DNA of 64,000 nt from Tenrec ecaudatus (GCF_050624435.1 NC_134530.1:146236721-146300720); one strand, 5' to 3'; shown: positions 31,901-44,934, numbered from the stretch's first letter. The notes: generated by a model not told the origin, from the sequence alone. Numbers and translations: made by a program.

Positions 31901-33077
31901 CCTTTCCCCTCTCCCTCTCCTTGCATGTCCCCAGACCAGGGTCAGAGCTTCCCTAAAACCTACTTCTCCCGTTGGACCTAGCGCGGAGCGGGTCGAAGGT
32001 TGGGTGCGTTCTCTGCCCTTCCTCCGGACTAGATCGGTGCCCTGTCGGTGTGTACTTCTGCCGGGGCTCAGGGACTCCCTCTCCCTCCTAGTGCCCTTTA
32101 TTTTCCCCGTGGATTCGACTGACATCTCTTTCCTACTGCACCCCCACCCCCCGGGCCTCTTTCCCGCCCTCTTCCCCGTCACCCGCCGTGTGTTGGCCTT
32201 TTCCGCTTTGCTTTTCTTAGGTCTCTGCACCTTCCTTGAATTTGGTCGCTGGGGCGATTCTTGCTTTCCTCCAAACTGGGGCTGGCAGAAGTGGCGCTTG
32301 CTCCTTCACTCGGGAAGTTAAGGACAAGGCGGTGTCTTCAGCTGACTTGTGTCATTAATTCACTACTATGGGAGGAAGAGGGGAAGGCACTTGTGCTCCA
32401 AATGAAAATGGGATCTCCTCACAGAGCTAAGAGCCAGGGGACCCTTGACCTCTTAGAAAAGGTCTAAGGGTTGACATTTCTGTTTGGGAAGGCAGATGGC
32501 TCTATTACCGTTCTGAAGGGAGGACGGTGTAAGAAATGAAAGGGAATGACCGGCCGGAGGCGAATTGGCCACCGGCTTACAGGTGGCCCCTGTACTCTGC
32601 TTTCTGGTGGTGGGTGATGACTTGGTTCTCCCTCTCTTTATCCCGAGCCAAGGATTGGCTCTTGGTTTGCATGTGGGACGGGTGCCTCCAGAAGCTTGCT
32701 GAAGGGCAGTCTCTGAAGATGCTGCTGGAAACAGGATTTGGAAACTTTCTTTGGGTTTCCTGCCAGAGTGTGTGGGGGCGGGCTTGCTACTGTGTAGCTT
32801 TTCTTTTTCGTTTGATGCACTTGCTACCTGTGATAGTTGGACACAAGCACTGAGTCTGGGCACAGGCGCATTTCTGTGCCTGTAGTGCTTTCCGGTTACA
32901 TTTTTTTCTGAAATGTTATTGGTGTTGGTACTCTTTTTAAACCGGATGTTTCAGTGGCTCCTAGGTAGCGCTTCGAAATAAGATCAGGTGTAAGGTATTG
33001 AGGATCAGACAGTGCTTACCACATTGTAGGCTGCTCTTATTTGCTGAAGGAATTAATGATTACAAAGACAGGCTTGT
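31467..33077 (+). other. Probable 5' part of first intron
   Basis: GC-rich until about 32200 (tail of the island), then declining. Non-repetitive to the eye, which fits regulatory intron sequence near a promoter. No exon seen. Confidence 0.45.
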
Positions 33078-33515
33078 TGTCAGGTGCCTTCTAGCCCGCT
33101 CGGACTCACATCCACCCTGTGTACAACAGAACAAAACCCTGTCGGGGGCTGTGCCACCCTCACAACTGCTGTTATGTTAGAGCCCATTATTGCAGCCATG
33201 TGCCAGCCTGTCTCATTGAGGGTTTCCCATTGTTTTTGCTGACCCTTTGTAGTAAGTGTAGTGTCCTTGTCCAGGGACTGGCTCATAACTTGTCTAAAGT
33301 ATGTGAGAGGAACTATCTTACAAGGAGCAGCCTGGCTATATTTCATCAAGACAGATTTGCTTGTTCTTTTGGCAACATACTTTCAATATTAACTAACATT
33401 GTGTTTCAAATGTATCATTTACTCATTCCTCCTTATTTAGCTTTCATGTGCATACAGGAGATTTAAAATGTCACAGTTTAGGTCAGGCGCTCATTAGTGC
33501 TCAAATGACAATGAT
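33078..33515 (-). mobile_element. RTE/BovB-like LINE, 3' part
   Basis: Reverse of the LINE end: CTGTGTACAACAGAACAAAA, GTCCTTGTCCAGGGACTGGC, CTAAAGTATGTGAGAGGAAC, TTCATCAAGACAGATTTGCT. The minus-strand frame ends in residues typical of the family (FCSVVHRVDVS) but has stops upstream. Confidence 0.8.
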
Positions 33516-34269
33516 ATATCTATAATTATTATCTAATCTATAATTATTATCTAAGAGGGGGCTTATAAAAGTTAGTGGGAGAATTCTGTTATCTTTCAGT
33601 TCCTCCAAATTTTTGAAACTCCCTCAGATAAATCTTCAGTCCTTTTGATAGATTGCTGATATTAGCATATTGCATTTCCCTCCCAGTACATAAAATAATC
33701 ATTCTTAACCATTCTACCTCACTAACACCTTTATGGATATGATGAAATATATGAACTACCATTCTAGATTTTAAAAAGCAATAGGTGGACATGCGCAGAA
33801 TTTTGCGTTTAGTTACAGGGACTCTTTGCAGCCAACCCTGGACCCCTGTCTTAAAGTAACTTGGGATCGCGGTGCAGTTGGCAGTTTCAGATTAAAGCTA
33901 TTCGGAAGCCTTTGGTCACTTCCTATGAGACTTGGCGAGTGGCATTGTCTCTTCTCCCAGACTGAACTTTGCGTCTTTGGGAATAATGTTTAAGAGTGGC
34001 TGTCATTACAGTTTTACGGGGAAAGCATTCGTATTAATAACTATTAGCAGTCAGTTTTACACTAAGAAACTGGTGGCTTTCCTGGAAAGATAGTTCTTTG
34101 GCAGCTTAAAATCATTCTCATGACAGACTTGCCATCCTTATTGTATAAAGGACTTCAGAGCAATGTGATCAGTACTTGAAACTAGTCACAGAGCAAACCA
34201 TTTTCCCTGTTCCACGCTTGTTCATCATATAATGTTTTCATGTAGCTAATGATTATTGTGTCAATATCC
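33516..34269. other. No recognisable feature (intron-like)
   Basis: Contains a short tandem CTATAATTATTATCTAA duplication near 33520-33555. Otherwise unrecognised. Confidence 0.45.
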
Positions 34270-34770
34270 AATATGAATTCAACAAGCTCTTACCGAGTGG
34301 TTACTGTGTGAATAAAACACTGCTTGTCATAGGTGTGTGTATTCTAATCGGGGAAGACAGACCATAACCACATCAATGTGGAATACATCAAGTGATACAT
34401 TTCATGAAGAAGAGTGAATAGGGTGATGGGATAGAGAGAAACTGTGACAAGAAAGGGTCAGGGCAGACTTGAGACCAGAGCTGAGGCCTGAAGGAAGTGA
34501 GAGCTGTGTGCTCTTGGGAGAGAAGGCTACAGGCATACAGGATTGTAAATACAAGGAGCCTGGGTGACCTTGGCCATTTTGAAGAACACCTAGGCCTGAG
34601 TGGTTGGAGGGCAATAAACCAGAAGGAAAGTGAGAGAGGTTGAGGTTAAAGAGGTGGCTCAGGCCAAGGTAAGCACTTTGACTTTATGTTGAATGAGATG
34701 GGAAGCCATTGGAGGGTTTTGGTTGGAGTAAGGGTAGAAGCAGGAAGGCCAGTAATCTTAGTAAGAGATT
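34270..34770 (-). repeat. L2 LINE fragment
   Basis: Antisense L2 in order: TTACCGAGTGGTTACTGTGT, GGGGAAGACAGACCATAACC, GAGGCCTGAAGGAAGTGAGA, GACTTTATGTTGAATGAGAT, GGGAAGCCATTGGAGGGTTT. Well preserved for its age. Confidence 0.75.
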
Positions 34771-35774
34771 AATCATCTTCATTTTTCAGAGGTTACAAAA
34801 TACCCCCCCACCCCATCTTCCTGCTTTAAGAATGTGGGTGATGTTCATCTTCCTTACCCCCTCCCTTGAGCTGACAATGAAATGAACCCTTTGATATAGG
34901 TGACATGTTCATTCTTTAGGGATATTTTCTTGGGATTGATTTCCAGAAATGGAGTACTCCATGAAAGTTATAAATATGCCTGTGTTCTTGGTAAATTTTG
35001 GAATCGCTTTCAAAGAGTCCATTCTGCCAGTTAAAGTGACAGCCACAGTTGTTGAGCACGTGCCTCATGGCAGTGTCACTTGCCTTGGGTATTAGTATTT
35101 TACACTTTAAAAAATAACTTGAGTTGTAGAAGAAATCTTTGCTATCCTTAGGTTAACTTTCCAATAGCTCACAATTAGAGCTTGTGTGTGAGCTACCTTT
35201 CTTAGCTTTACTGTTTCACAACAGGGGACCAATACTGGCTAGGTGAAGGAGACAAAGAAGAGGGGGGTGTCTCTGCCCTCAAGGAGTTCTACATTCTCTT
35301 GTAATTCACAGTCTAATATAGTCATTAAGTAAATCCACATCTTCCCAGTGTTTATTGTTACATAAACATTGTTGGTATACTGTTCATGATCATTTTATAT
35401 AAAATTGGCATTCCAGTCAGGCAGCCAATTTTTTCATATGGTGTTCCCCCCTAACAGAAAACTTTTAGAAAGTTATTTGTAATGTATTTAATTTGTATGA
35501 TGTTTTTAGAATCTTAAAACTATGAAAGTACTGTTTTTGTTTTGCTTTTGCAATGAATTATGCAACTAGAGATCTTATAGTTGAATTTTCAAATTGCTGT
35601 AATTCTTTGTAGTTACTCAGAACACAGGGACTATTGTCACTACTAAATAAAGTCAGCTTTCCATGTATGAAATGTAAGTTTTAGGGAGGATGCTCTTAGC
35701 CTGTTTGGGTAAAAATGGTAGCTTTTTTCAGCATTTTGGTTTTGAGTCTAGCTTGATTGATTGGGCATGCCAGG
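34771..35774. other. Intron-like sequence with weak old repeats
   Basis: 34890-35060 has L1M-like words (TTTCCAGAAATGGAGTACTC) and 35255-35335 L2-like words (TCTGCCCTCAAGGAGTTCTA). No gene feature. Confidence 0.4.
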
Positions 35775-35975
35775 CAGGCTTCCTATGGAGCTTTAGTGGC
35801 ACAGAGTGTTAACCTGCTTGACTCTACTGGTTTAAACCTCCCAACTACTCCCAATGAGGCTGTCTGCTGCCATCATGACTGACAACCTTGGAAGCCCTAA
35901 GGAGCAGTCCAGACTGCCCATTAGGGTTGCTATGAGTCAGAATTGACTGACCACAGTGGGTTTAGTTTTGGTGTG
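35775..35975 (+). repeat. Afrotherian tRNA-derived SINE, diverged
   Basis: TGGAGCTTTAGTGGCACAGA, TTGGAAGCCCTAAGGAGCAG, AGGGTTGCTATGAGTCAGAA, TTGACTGACCACAGTGGG. Confidence 0.8.
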
Positions 35976-37039
35976 GTTTAGGGAGGAGTGTCAGTGTCTT
36001 TGACTTGTATAGGTTGAACTAATCAACCTAATTGAAATTAATCTAGTAAGTGTCCAGCACATGTTAGGGACTCCGCAAATGTTCATTAAACCTCAGATAA
36101 TCTCTAAGTTCCCAGTTCTAAAATGTTTTTATGTTATATAGTCAATGAAAATAACTTATAAAGTACTTATAATTTAGTGTTTCAGATTGGAAATTATGAA
36201 CAAGAAAACTACCTCCCAATGTTCATTTTTAAATTAACCTTGCAGTTTTAAAAAGAGTGATGACATATTTCCAAGTATTTTCTGTCCCTTGTGTTTTCAT
36301 ATTGCTGTATGACCTAATGCCAAATTTATAAGTAATGGAAAAAAATTAGTGTTGAATATATATAAACTACCATATGTTACGGGGACAGATAAAGCATCTA
36401 TTTTTTCTTTGAAATTTAGGGATTACAAACAATTATTTTATGTGCTTTTTTTAAAAGCCTTCACCTACAGAGATACTATTGACGTGTTTTCATTTTGAAT
36501 TTGTATAGTAGTGATTATGTGTGATTCACCCCCTTTCCTATCTCCGGCCCACGGTTTTGAGCTGACTGGGTGAGTGCAGTTTGTTTCAGAGATAAATGAA
36601 CCAGGAGAATAGTGAGCGCATAGGCTTAGTTTTAGTCATTATCGTGATGTACTGATCAACAGAGATCTATGCCATGCTCTCATTTCTACTTGAAAATAGG
36701 CCTTTTAGAAGTAGAGGGCACACACACGCCCCAAAAAGGAAATTGTGTGTGCTTATTAAGGTGGAGTTGAAACAGGAAATAATGTGCTTTTATAAGTGGT
36801 CTAAAAATAATCCTTTTATTTTTAATATCACTAAAACTTTCAGAAGCATATGATGTATTCATAGAAAAGTAAATATGTTCTAAGAAATTCACTTCAACCA
36901 TTAAACAGATAATGCCCCCTTTTTAGTAGTAACATGCTTATTTAAGGAATATAATAGATTTAGTTTAGGCAAATCTGGAAGAAGAAAAGGTATCAACTCC
37001 TTTCATTCCCCCAATGTTTCGTATGTCTAGCCTGTTAGT
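35976..37039. other. No recognisable feature (intron-like, AT-rich)
   Basis: Nothing beyond AT-rich single-copy-looking sequence. Confidence 0.5.
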
Positions 37040-37215
37040 TCATACTGCTAGAAATGATTAGAAAGGTGGAACGGGAAAGGTAAGCAAAGATGTGCCAGTC
37101 TGCTTCTGGAAAGATGATAGCTTTGGTAATCCTTTGGGGACAAGATGCTACTTTGTCCTCAAGAATGGCTGTGAGTTAGAATTGACAGTAATGGATAAAG
37201 TGAACCAAATGGTTA
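37040..37215 (+). repeat. SINE, partial
   Basis: GCCAGTCTGCTTCTGGAAAG, TGGCTGTGAGTTAGAATTGA. Confidence 0.5.
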
Positions 37216-38532
37216 ATATGGACTTCTGTGTTTGGTTTCAGGTTATGTTTTAGTCAAGCCATATTCATAAGAGTAGGTTCATACTAAACTGCATATAATA
37301 ATTGATAATAACTATTGTTAGGTTAAAACTTGAAGCACCTTACTTTGAATTCACCAAGTATATACCTCACATGTATGTATTGCACATTCGTGACTTTTTG
37401 AAGTACTATGTTCTAACCATTTATTCTGGTTGTAAAAATGATTATGTCCAGGATCAGATTGTGGTTTAGCTATCAAAGACAAAACTGTATGAAGTAAGAG
37501 ACAGAGAACTGGATACAACTGTTTCTTTGGGTAAATCCCAACTATAATTTGTAAGACTGTAAATTAGTAGTAGGAAATTCTCTCTTATTTCAGACTGAGC
37601 ATTTCAGATCTGTCAGACATGCAATCCAAAGAGTAAATTCATTCACTGTATTTTCTGTGATATTTTTTAATTAATCTATAAATAGCATTCTGTTCTAGAC
37701 AAGTTGGCTGTATTATAGAACGTTAAGCAAGCAACCACTGACTTAATTATTTTAGCAGCTGAAATTTAACACTGATCTTTGAATTTCATAGAGTGTATAA
37801 TATCTAGTCTAAATTCAGTGATGCCTTAGGAAATACCCTATAAATCCCATTATGTGTGTGTGTGTAGATAGATGTTACATAACTTCATTATTAGGTTTAA
37901 TCATCAGTGCGCAAGTGTTTGGAGTAACCCATTAGGCTCTTTGGATGACAGATAAGATACCGTTTCTGTTTTAAGAAACTTTATTCCAATAATTTATGTT
38001 TGCCAGGATCTGACATATGTCTTAAAACTCAAGGTTGTATCTTCAGGGTAAGTAAAAATAGAATCCTGTTTGTTTACTAAGTAAAGTCATTGTGTATATT
38101 TCAAGTTCTCAGTTCAGCAGCCTCTGTGATCTTACTGTCTTAACAGCTTTTGAGTATTGGAGCCAAATGGTTGTTTAGAATGTAGTACGTAAGAATTATT
38201 AGCTCTACTACCTATTTTACATTAGTAAAAGATTAAAAAAACATTTTTCTGTATATATACCACAGTGTGTGAAAGTTGCTTCTCTGTTTAATTAGCATTT
38301 TTAATTTTATGTTTAATATGACAAGTTTTTGTGTAGAACATCTTGTTAATTCCTGTCCCCCCACTGCCCACTCCAGGATGATTAAAATCATCTTGGGCCA
38401 CTAAAATTAACCATCTACCAGGACAGGTACATATAGACAAAACATATCAACGTGCATTTTTAATGAGATTGGCTGGCTTACCAGCTTTATTTTCCAGCCT
38501 CCCCTCCCCACCGCCCTCCAGAGCTAAGTTTA
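37216..38532. other. No recognisable feature (intron-like, AT-rich)
   Basis: A short TGTGTGTGTGTG run near 37853-37866. No exon or family match. Confidence 0.5.
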
Positions 38533-39459
38533 CTAGGGGGTACCCCCTGAAAAAAACGGAAAAAAGCTCTTCTGGGCAGAGCTTTCTGAGTACACACTTT
38601 TCCCTCCAGGCAAGTATCCAGCATACCCCTCAAGTTAGTGCACCCAGTGGCATCACCTGGAAAAGTTCTCTCTGGTCACAGTAAATTTTTTCATCAAAGC
38701 AGTTTCACTCAAACCGTGTTTTTTGTGATGACTGATTTAAGAGAACAGCTTGTGGCTGTGAAATTTTGTTTCCTGCGCTGGGAAAAAATGCTGCAGAATG
38801 ATGTTGAACACAGCTTACAAGGATAGTGCTTGGGAAAACCTCCAGTGTACGAGTGGTTTTCTTGCTTCAGAAAAAGGTGAAATACCTATTGATGACAAAC
38901 CTTGTTCTAGATGCCCATCAACGTCTTAAATGAACGAAAATGTCGACTTGTAGTGCATTTGGAGTTTGTTCCACCAGATCAGACTGTTAATCATGCTTTT
39001 TATTTAGAGGTTCTGAAAAGATAGTTGAACACTGTGTGACAAAAAGTGGCCTGGTTTGTGGCAGATGGGGGATTGGTTTTACCAACACAACAAGGCACCT
39101 GCTCACACAACCATCTCAGTGCACCAGTTTTTGGCAAGAACAGCATGCCTCTCTTGCCCACGCCCCTTACTCGCTAGACCTTTCTCCTTGAGCCCCCCCC
39201 TCCTCCATGAATGAAGAGGGACATGAAAGGACAGCAGTTTGACAACAAAGAAGGGATAAAGAAAACAACAAGGGATATGCTGTCAGCCATCCAAACCGAT
39301 GAGTTTGAAAAATGTTTCCAAGAATGGAATCGTAGGTTTGACAAATGTATGGTGTATTGCAGAGTACTCTGAAGGTAATATGGTTGTTTTGTAAAAAAAA
39401 AAAAGTTATGTATATATCTGTGAAGGGAAAATCCTGATTTTGGGGGGCTACCCCTTCAA
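38533..39459 (+). mobile_element. Mariner DNA transposon, internally deleted
   Basis: Terminal repeats: GGGGGTACCCCCTGAAAAA (38536-38554) and, at the right, GGGGGGCTACCCCTTCAA (39442-39459), its imperfect inverse. Between them is a decayed mariner transposase on plus: an N-terminal helix-turn-helix part near 38738-38930 (VKFCFLRWEKM, then VYEWFSCFRK), and from about 38950 a C-terminal catalytic part (LEFVPPDQTVNHAFYLEVLK; APAHTTISVHQFLA; KGQQFDNKEG). The block that should lie between, including the first catalytic aspartate, is absent, leaving roughly 0.93 kb against about 1.3 kb for a full mariner. Several stops and frameshifts are also present. Mariner moves by cut-and-paste into TA. This copy is dead. 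Confidence 0.88.
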
Positions 39460-39469
39460 ATGGTGTTTA

Positions 39470-39682
39470 TATGATAGAAAGGACCCATGGTGACATAGTG
39501 GTTATGGGTTGAACTGGTAATCTCAGGGTCAGCAGTTCAAAACTACCAGCCTCTCCGCAAGAATAAGACACAGCTTTCTACTCCCATAAAGAGTTAATAG
39601 TCTCAGAAACCTACAGGGGCAGTCCCTTGTCTGATAGGGTCGCTCTGAGTGCTGTTGACAGGCTGGTAGTGAATGTCGAAGA
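39470..39682 (+). repeat. Afrotherian tRNA-derived SINE
   Basis: GGACCCATGGTGACATAGTG, CAGCAGTTCAAAACTACCAG, CCCATAAAGAGTTAATAGTC, GATAGGGTCGCTCTGAGTGC. It directly follows the mariner end. Confidence 0.8.
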
Positions 39683-40204
39683 TAAAATTGGTAACAACTG
39701 TATGAAAAGCTTCAGAGAAGTTTGTGGGCAAATTCCATTGTCTCTTAACTCCATTTTTCATGAACTTTTGGGGACCTCTTCATATAGTTATAGTTGGCAA
39801 GATACAGAATACTACCTCCCCCATTTTCTCTTGTTTGAAGATTAATGGGACATTTATTTTTCTCATTGGACATAAACAATAAAACAGTTCATGTAACTGT
39901 ACAGCTTTCTTTTGAATCTCTGCCTCACTTTGCGATGGTGAGGCTCACTTAGTTTCATGGCTTCTGCCAGATTGGGGTGACATTTTTACACAACCCAGAA
40001 GTATGTGTGAATATAATAGAACCCCGAAACAAACTAAACCGGTTGTTACCTTTGCACGGGGGATGTTGTTTCTGCCCCAAGTGGTTATAACTGGGTAAAC
40101 ACGGCCCCCCTTAAAGTATTTCTTGTTTCATTGTAACACATTTCAAAAATCATACAAGTGTACAGAAGAACTTGAAAGTCACCCATTATCCTACCCGCCA
40201 GCAA
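39683..40204. other. No recognisable feature (intron-like)
   Basis: No gene or clear repeat. Confidence 0.45.
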
Positions 40205-40540
40205 AAACGTAAACTCACTGCCACTGAGTTGGTTATAACCGCAGTGCTGAACTAACAGGGCAGTGCTGTAAGGCAGTGGTTCTCAACCTCTGGGTCACGA
40301 CCCCTTTGGGGGTCAAATGACCCTTTCACCGGAGCCGCGCGATTCATCACAGTAGCAAAGTGACAGTTATGAAGTAGCAACGAAAATAATGTTATGGTTG
40401 GGGGGGGGGTCACCACCACACGAGCCGTTTGAAGGAGTTGCTGCATTAGGAAGGTTGGGAACCGAGGCCCGAGGGTTTCCAAGGCAGCAGCATCTTTACC
40501 GGAGCAGACTGCCTCTGTCCCACCTTTCTAATCACTTACA
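40205..40540 (-). repeat. SINE split by a SPIN element
   Basis: Reverse SINE (AAACTCACTGCCACTGAGTT at left; GGGTTTCCAAGGCAGCAGCA, CCGGAGCAGACTGCCTCTGT at right) on both sides of 40274-40467. Confidence 0.7.
40274..40467. mobile_element. SPIN-type hAT miniature element (MITE)
   Basis: CAGTGGTTCTCAACCTCTGG, GTCACGACCCCTTTGGGGGT, GAAGTAGCAACGAAAATAAT, GGAAGGTTGGGAACCG. Left flank CTGTAAGG and right flank CCCGAGGG are a poorly preserved 8-base duplication. Confidence 0.9.
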
Positions 40541-40559
40541 GTTTGAGGGACACATTCCC

Positions 40560-40900
40560 GGTCCTTTTCTTTGCATGTAAAAAAGTCTTTTGTTTTCACA
40601 AAATTGGAATGATATTTTATAAATACTGTTTTGCTCCAACCTTTTTCCATATTAGAACATTAGGCTTTTGAACGGATTCCCATAACATTGCTGTCTTAAA
40701 TAACACAGAGAGGGCTAAGCATTTGTGGACATTTATTTATCTTTAGGATAGATTCCCAGCAGTGGGATAACTGGATCAGAGGGTGATTGCCCTGTGTATA
40801 CAAATGTGTCTCTCACTCTACCTTCTATGGCAGTGAGTAAGTCAGCTCTTAAAATCTTGCCAATTTGATAGATTTCTGTTACACTCGTGGGTGGTGAGAT
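40560..40900 (-). repeat. L1M-like LINE fragment
   Basis: AGGATAGATTCCCAGCAGTG, GGATAACTGGATCAGAGGGT, and ATTTTATAAATACTGTTTTG resemble the ancient L1 3' region. Borders approximate. Confidence 0.5.
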
Positions 40901-41234
40901 TGGAAAAATCTTCATGGTCATAATCTGCTCAACCATCATAGGTTGTGTTTTTAGTGTGATGTCATCTAAAAATGTTGAGAAGATAGAATTTCCTTGAAAA
41001 ATATCAGATATGGTCCCAGGAAAAAAATCTTTAGAACAATAAAGATAGATTGATTCAAGTTGCAATTTGAGAATTCTTTTTTTATGGGCATGAAATAGAA
41101 TTTTAGTGCTATCCTTTGATTAAATGGCAAACATGAGAATGCTTATTCCATAATATCTAGGATATAAATATACCATGTTAATTATTTTTAGAAAGACAAA
41201 GGAGGGTAGTTATTGATTCTAACATTAAAAACAG

Positions 41235-41468
41235 AATTAGGGCTTAGAGCACTGGCTCTGGAGTTAGGTAGCCTGCATCTAGTCCTTGCTTTGCCCTTAG
41301 AAAATGCATGTGTGATTTGAGCAATTTGATGTTTCTGAACCTTGGCTGTTCTCATCTTTAATAGGTGAATAGTAATACCTACTTCAGGGGATTGTTGAAT
41401 TGATTAAAAAGAATATGTACAGCTGCTTACACATCGTAGGTGTTTCATAAAAGCTAGCTATTGTTAAA
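41235..41468 (+). repeat. MIR SINE, nearly complete
   Basis: GGCTTAGAGCACTGGCTCTG, GAGTTAGGTAGCCTGCATCT, GTGATTTGAGCAATTTGATG, AATAGTAATACCTACTTCAG, GGGATTGTTGAATTGATTAA. Confidence 0.88.
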
Positions 41469-43589
41469 AGTCTCTGGAGGACAGAAGATCATGTCATTTT
41501 TGCCCTCTGTGTAGTGACTACGTGCAGAGATGTAGAATGGTGTGAGAAATGGTAGGAGCGGAGAAGTGTTGGATGTTTTTTTGTGGTGGAGATAGATGAA
41601 CAAAGACAGAACATCGAGGATTGATCTGCCAGGCCCTGAGGATTGAGTAGTGTAGAAAATAGGAGATTGGGCTATTGAATATCAGATTGAGATGTTTAAA
41701 CCTTTTTCGGTAGCACAAGGAGCTTTGACATAGGAAAAAAAAACAAAACATGATCAGGTTGTGCTTTTGGAAGACGAACGTGATCATAGAGTGCAACATA
41801 GAATGATTTGAGAAAGAAAGATTGAAGATAGGGAGACTGGTCTAAGTAAGAAGTAAGGTAAGATCTGAGAGTTTTATGGAAAAGGAGGAGGGTTGGGAGA
41901 AGTTGCCTGTAGTCGCTGTTAGGAAAACCTATAGATTTCAAGTGTGTCAAATTTGGAGGTGAAACTCAGAAAGTCTGAGCCCAAGTCTAGTCTGTAGTGC
42001 AGATAAGCAGCCCTTTAGAGAAGATAGAAATCAGTTCACTTTGTTAACTAAAAAAAAAAAAAACCCAAAAAGATAAAAGATGCTTATCATTTCATCAGTA
42101 AAAAGTATGTGTTTATGTTATTTTTCACATAGGCTCCTGCCTTTAGTAGTTTGAGTTCTTAACAGAAGTTCCTCACTTTTAGACAGTGAGTTTCTGGAGG
42201 TGTTGGTGTCAGCTGTACTGCAAGTGGCCTTTCTAGCGTCTATGAATGTGAATGGGCTTTAAAACAAGCTGCTTGAGGCAGAGCTGATGGACGATGAAGT
42301 ATAGGCTTCCTGTGGTTAAACAGGCTAGAATCTTGAAAGCAATGAAGTCTGGATCATCAAAAAAGTAGGAAATTGAGTTATGATATTTTGAAAAGTTACT
42401 TTTAGCATCATTCTTCCTACTCCCCTTTTAATTTTTCTAATTTGAAAAAAATAAAAGTTTGCAAATGTCATTCTTAGTTGCTCTCAAGCTTGAATCGATT
42501 CTATTTGTACTTTCCACTTGGCAGGAATATAAACACAAGCTAGCGTTAAGATTGGTACCGATATTTGTTTTCAGTTTACAAGTCAATTCACATGAGCTGT
42601 GAATGATCTGTTTGCTCTTTTTAATTTTGCCATTTGAGAAAATAAAGCAACCCCTGTTTAAAATAAATATGTAAATACAGACTTGATATTTTAAGGTGTC
42701 TACATTTTTTAAACCACTGAGTTGTCATACTTTTCTTAATGTTTGCTTTGGTTTTCTAAACTCAGAAATGAAATAGTTATTAATTGTCTTTGTTCAAAAT
42801 TTCTCCCTTTTAAAAGTATCCTTAAAAATATTTTAAAATTAGTAAACCACTCAGGAGTTGTGTGTGTGCTTAAAAAAAAACTATTTAGGCCTATGTACAT
42901 GTATTTATTCATGTGCTTTACTTTTTACAAGTATTGCTTTTTCTTTTGTGAAACTGGGAAAGTCCAGATCTGACCATCTGAATATTTCATTTACTAAGGA
43001 ATCCTCGGGATTTGAAACAGTGTCTTAGTGTTGCAAGCTGTAAGATTCCAAGGGAGTCTGCTTTGAATTGGTTTGAGGAGGGTATTTCTGCTCCTTTGTC
43101 AAATAATGGGCCAGCTCTTTTTTACCTTCCCCTGCCTGCTCAGGGGAACCATGGCTTAGAGAACAGTGGGGTTTCCCTGGTGCAAGCCTTTCTGGCACCA
43201 GCACTGTGATGGCAGTGGTGGCCTTTCCAGCCTTGATGTTTGTCTTCATAGAAATCTACTTAGATCTTGGCAGGGAAAAATCCATTATTAAATTGAGTAA
43301 GCTAGCAGCTCATGGTAAACTATTTGTAAGACAATTATTTTTTTACATGAAGGGGCATTATGAAGGATGTGAAGAATAAATAGAATATTTTTCTCTTCCG
43401 TCTTGAAGGATTAAATTTTTAAAAAATGCAACCCACTGGCTGAATAGAATGCTGTGCACATTTTACTTTTTCTATGTATCAAAGAATGTTTATTTTCTCA
43501 TTCCTTGTGTATCAGCAATTATGAATGCTTCATGAAAGTTCTTAACTAAGAAATCAGAGTCCTTTCCAAAAACAATATAAAACAGTTTA
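41469..43589. other. Intron-like sequence, no gene feature
   Basis: Several short A-runs (42048-42062). Possibly very old L2 words near 41500-41900. No convincing exon: a region at 43010-43250 with an open frame of 65 codons has no recognised motif and no clear acceptor-donor pair. Confidence 0.4.
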
Positions 43590-44085
43590 GTTCGATATCC
43601 AACAAATGTTTACGAAATGTTTGGTACTATTCTAGGAATTGGAGATATAGCCATGACTTGAGGATCCGCTGACGTGGAGCGTTTTACATTAGTGGGAGGT
43701 TGGTAGAGACTGTAAGCAAATAAACAAGATTGTCTCGGGGGTCATGAAAATTGTAAAGAAACTTAATGATTTCACTGCAGGGTTCAGATTGAGTTAAGGA
43801 AAAGCTCCCTGCGGTGATGATATTTAATGTGAGACTTGCATAGCAAACAGTGTGAACATCTACAAGAGTGACCCAGGCCGAGGGCCCAGGTGACCCGAGA
43901 GCCCGAAAGTGGGAAGCAGCTAGTCAAGTTTGAGGAATAACAAGGCCTTTGCAGTAAGCTGGATAGAAACTGGTAAATGATATCAGAGAGTTTGGCAGGG
44001 AACTGATCACTTAAGTCCATGGTGAGGAGTTTAAGTTTTGTTCTTATAAATGCAAAGGGAAGGCACTGGGGATCTTTTTAACCTG
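43590..44085 (-). repeat. L2 LINE fragment
   Basis: Antisense L2: TACTATTCTAGGAATTGGAG, GCAAATAAACAAGATTG, AATAACAAGGCCTTTGCAGT, AGTTTAAGTTTTGTTCTTAT, GGAAGGCACTGGGGATC. Confidence 0.65.
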
Positions 44086-44934
44086 TCTTTATGGATAAAT
44101 AACGTGTCACTTTTGAATCCGAAGATGGCTTTTGCTTTAAAAACATCTTAGCATAACCAGTACTATCTTTAGACTTTAAAAAATCACTTAATTATGGTAC
44201 ATAAACACTTTTTTCTAAGGGGTGTGCAGACACAGGAATGAATTAACACTATTGAAATTTATGTATTTGCTCTCAATAGATTCTTGTAGGTTAAATAATG
44301 CCTATCTTTGTTTTGACTGACAGTTATATTGACTCAAGTCTTGGGGACAAAGTATCACAAATCTGTATCATAAGTTATGGTAATTGTTAATATAATAAAT
44401 TTGTGTGCTTACACCTCAGGAAACTAGCATTGTTTCATTACTTTTAAGACTATGACAATTTGAGGAATCTGATTGTCATTGCTTATCTGATTAATAAAAT
44501 GCTGATATACTTGGTAGCCAAAATCTTTTAAAGACATAGAGTCTGTGGAGAACAAAAGAAATTTTTAATAATAAATTGGAAACCACTGGTCTATATATGC
44601 CTAATCTCTGTGACTTTACAGAGTGAAGGGAACTAAATTTTTTGTTTTGTTTAGGTGAAGCTCTTGGATCTTATTTTATCTTTACAAAAACCTGTGAAAT
44701 AAATATTGCTATTGTCTGTTTTTCACAGATAATGAAACTCAAAAGGAATACAATTTCTGGAAATCCACACATCTCAATTTATAGAAAATAAAATGAGGGA
44801 TAAACTTCCAGTAGTAGAGACTATCACACTGCATAGCAGAATATATGTGGTCAGTTAATATTTGTCTCTGATTTTCATGTAAACATTAATGAACTAGTGG
44901 CACAGACTATGTAATCTTTTTATTAGTGTACAAT
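44086..44934. other. No recognisable feature (intron-like, AT-rich)
   Basis: MIR-like words (GATAATGAAACTCAAAAGG) near 44725 only. Confidence 0.4.

Noticed and set aside
31204-32321. Open frames of 100-200 codons on both strands of the CpG island
   Set aside because: GC-rich sequence lacks stop codons. Composition is Arg/Gly/Pro/Ala and frames overlap on both strands.
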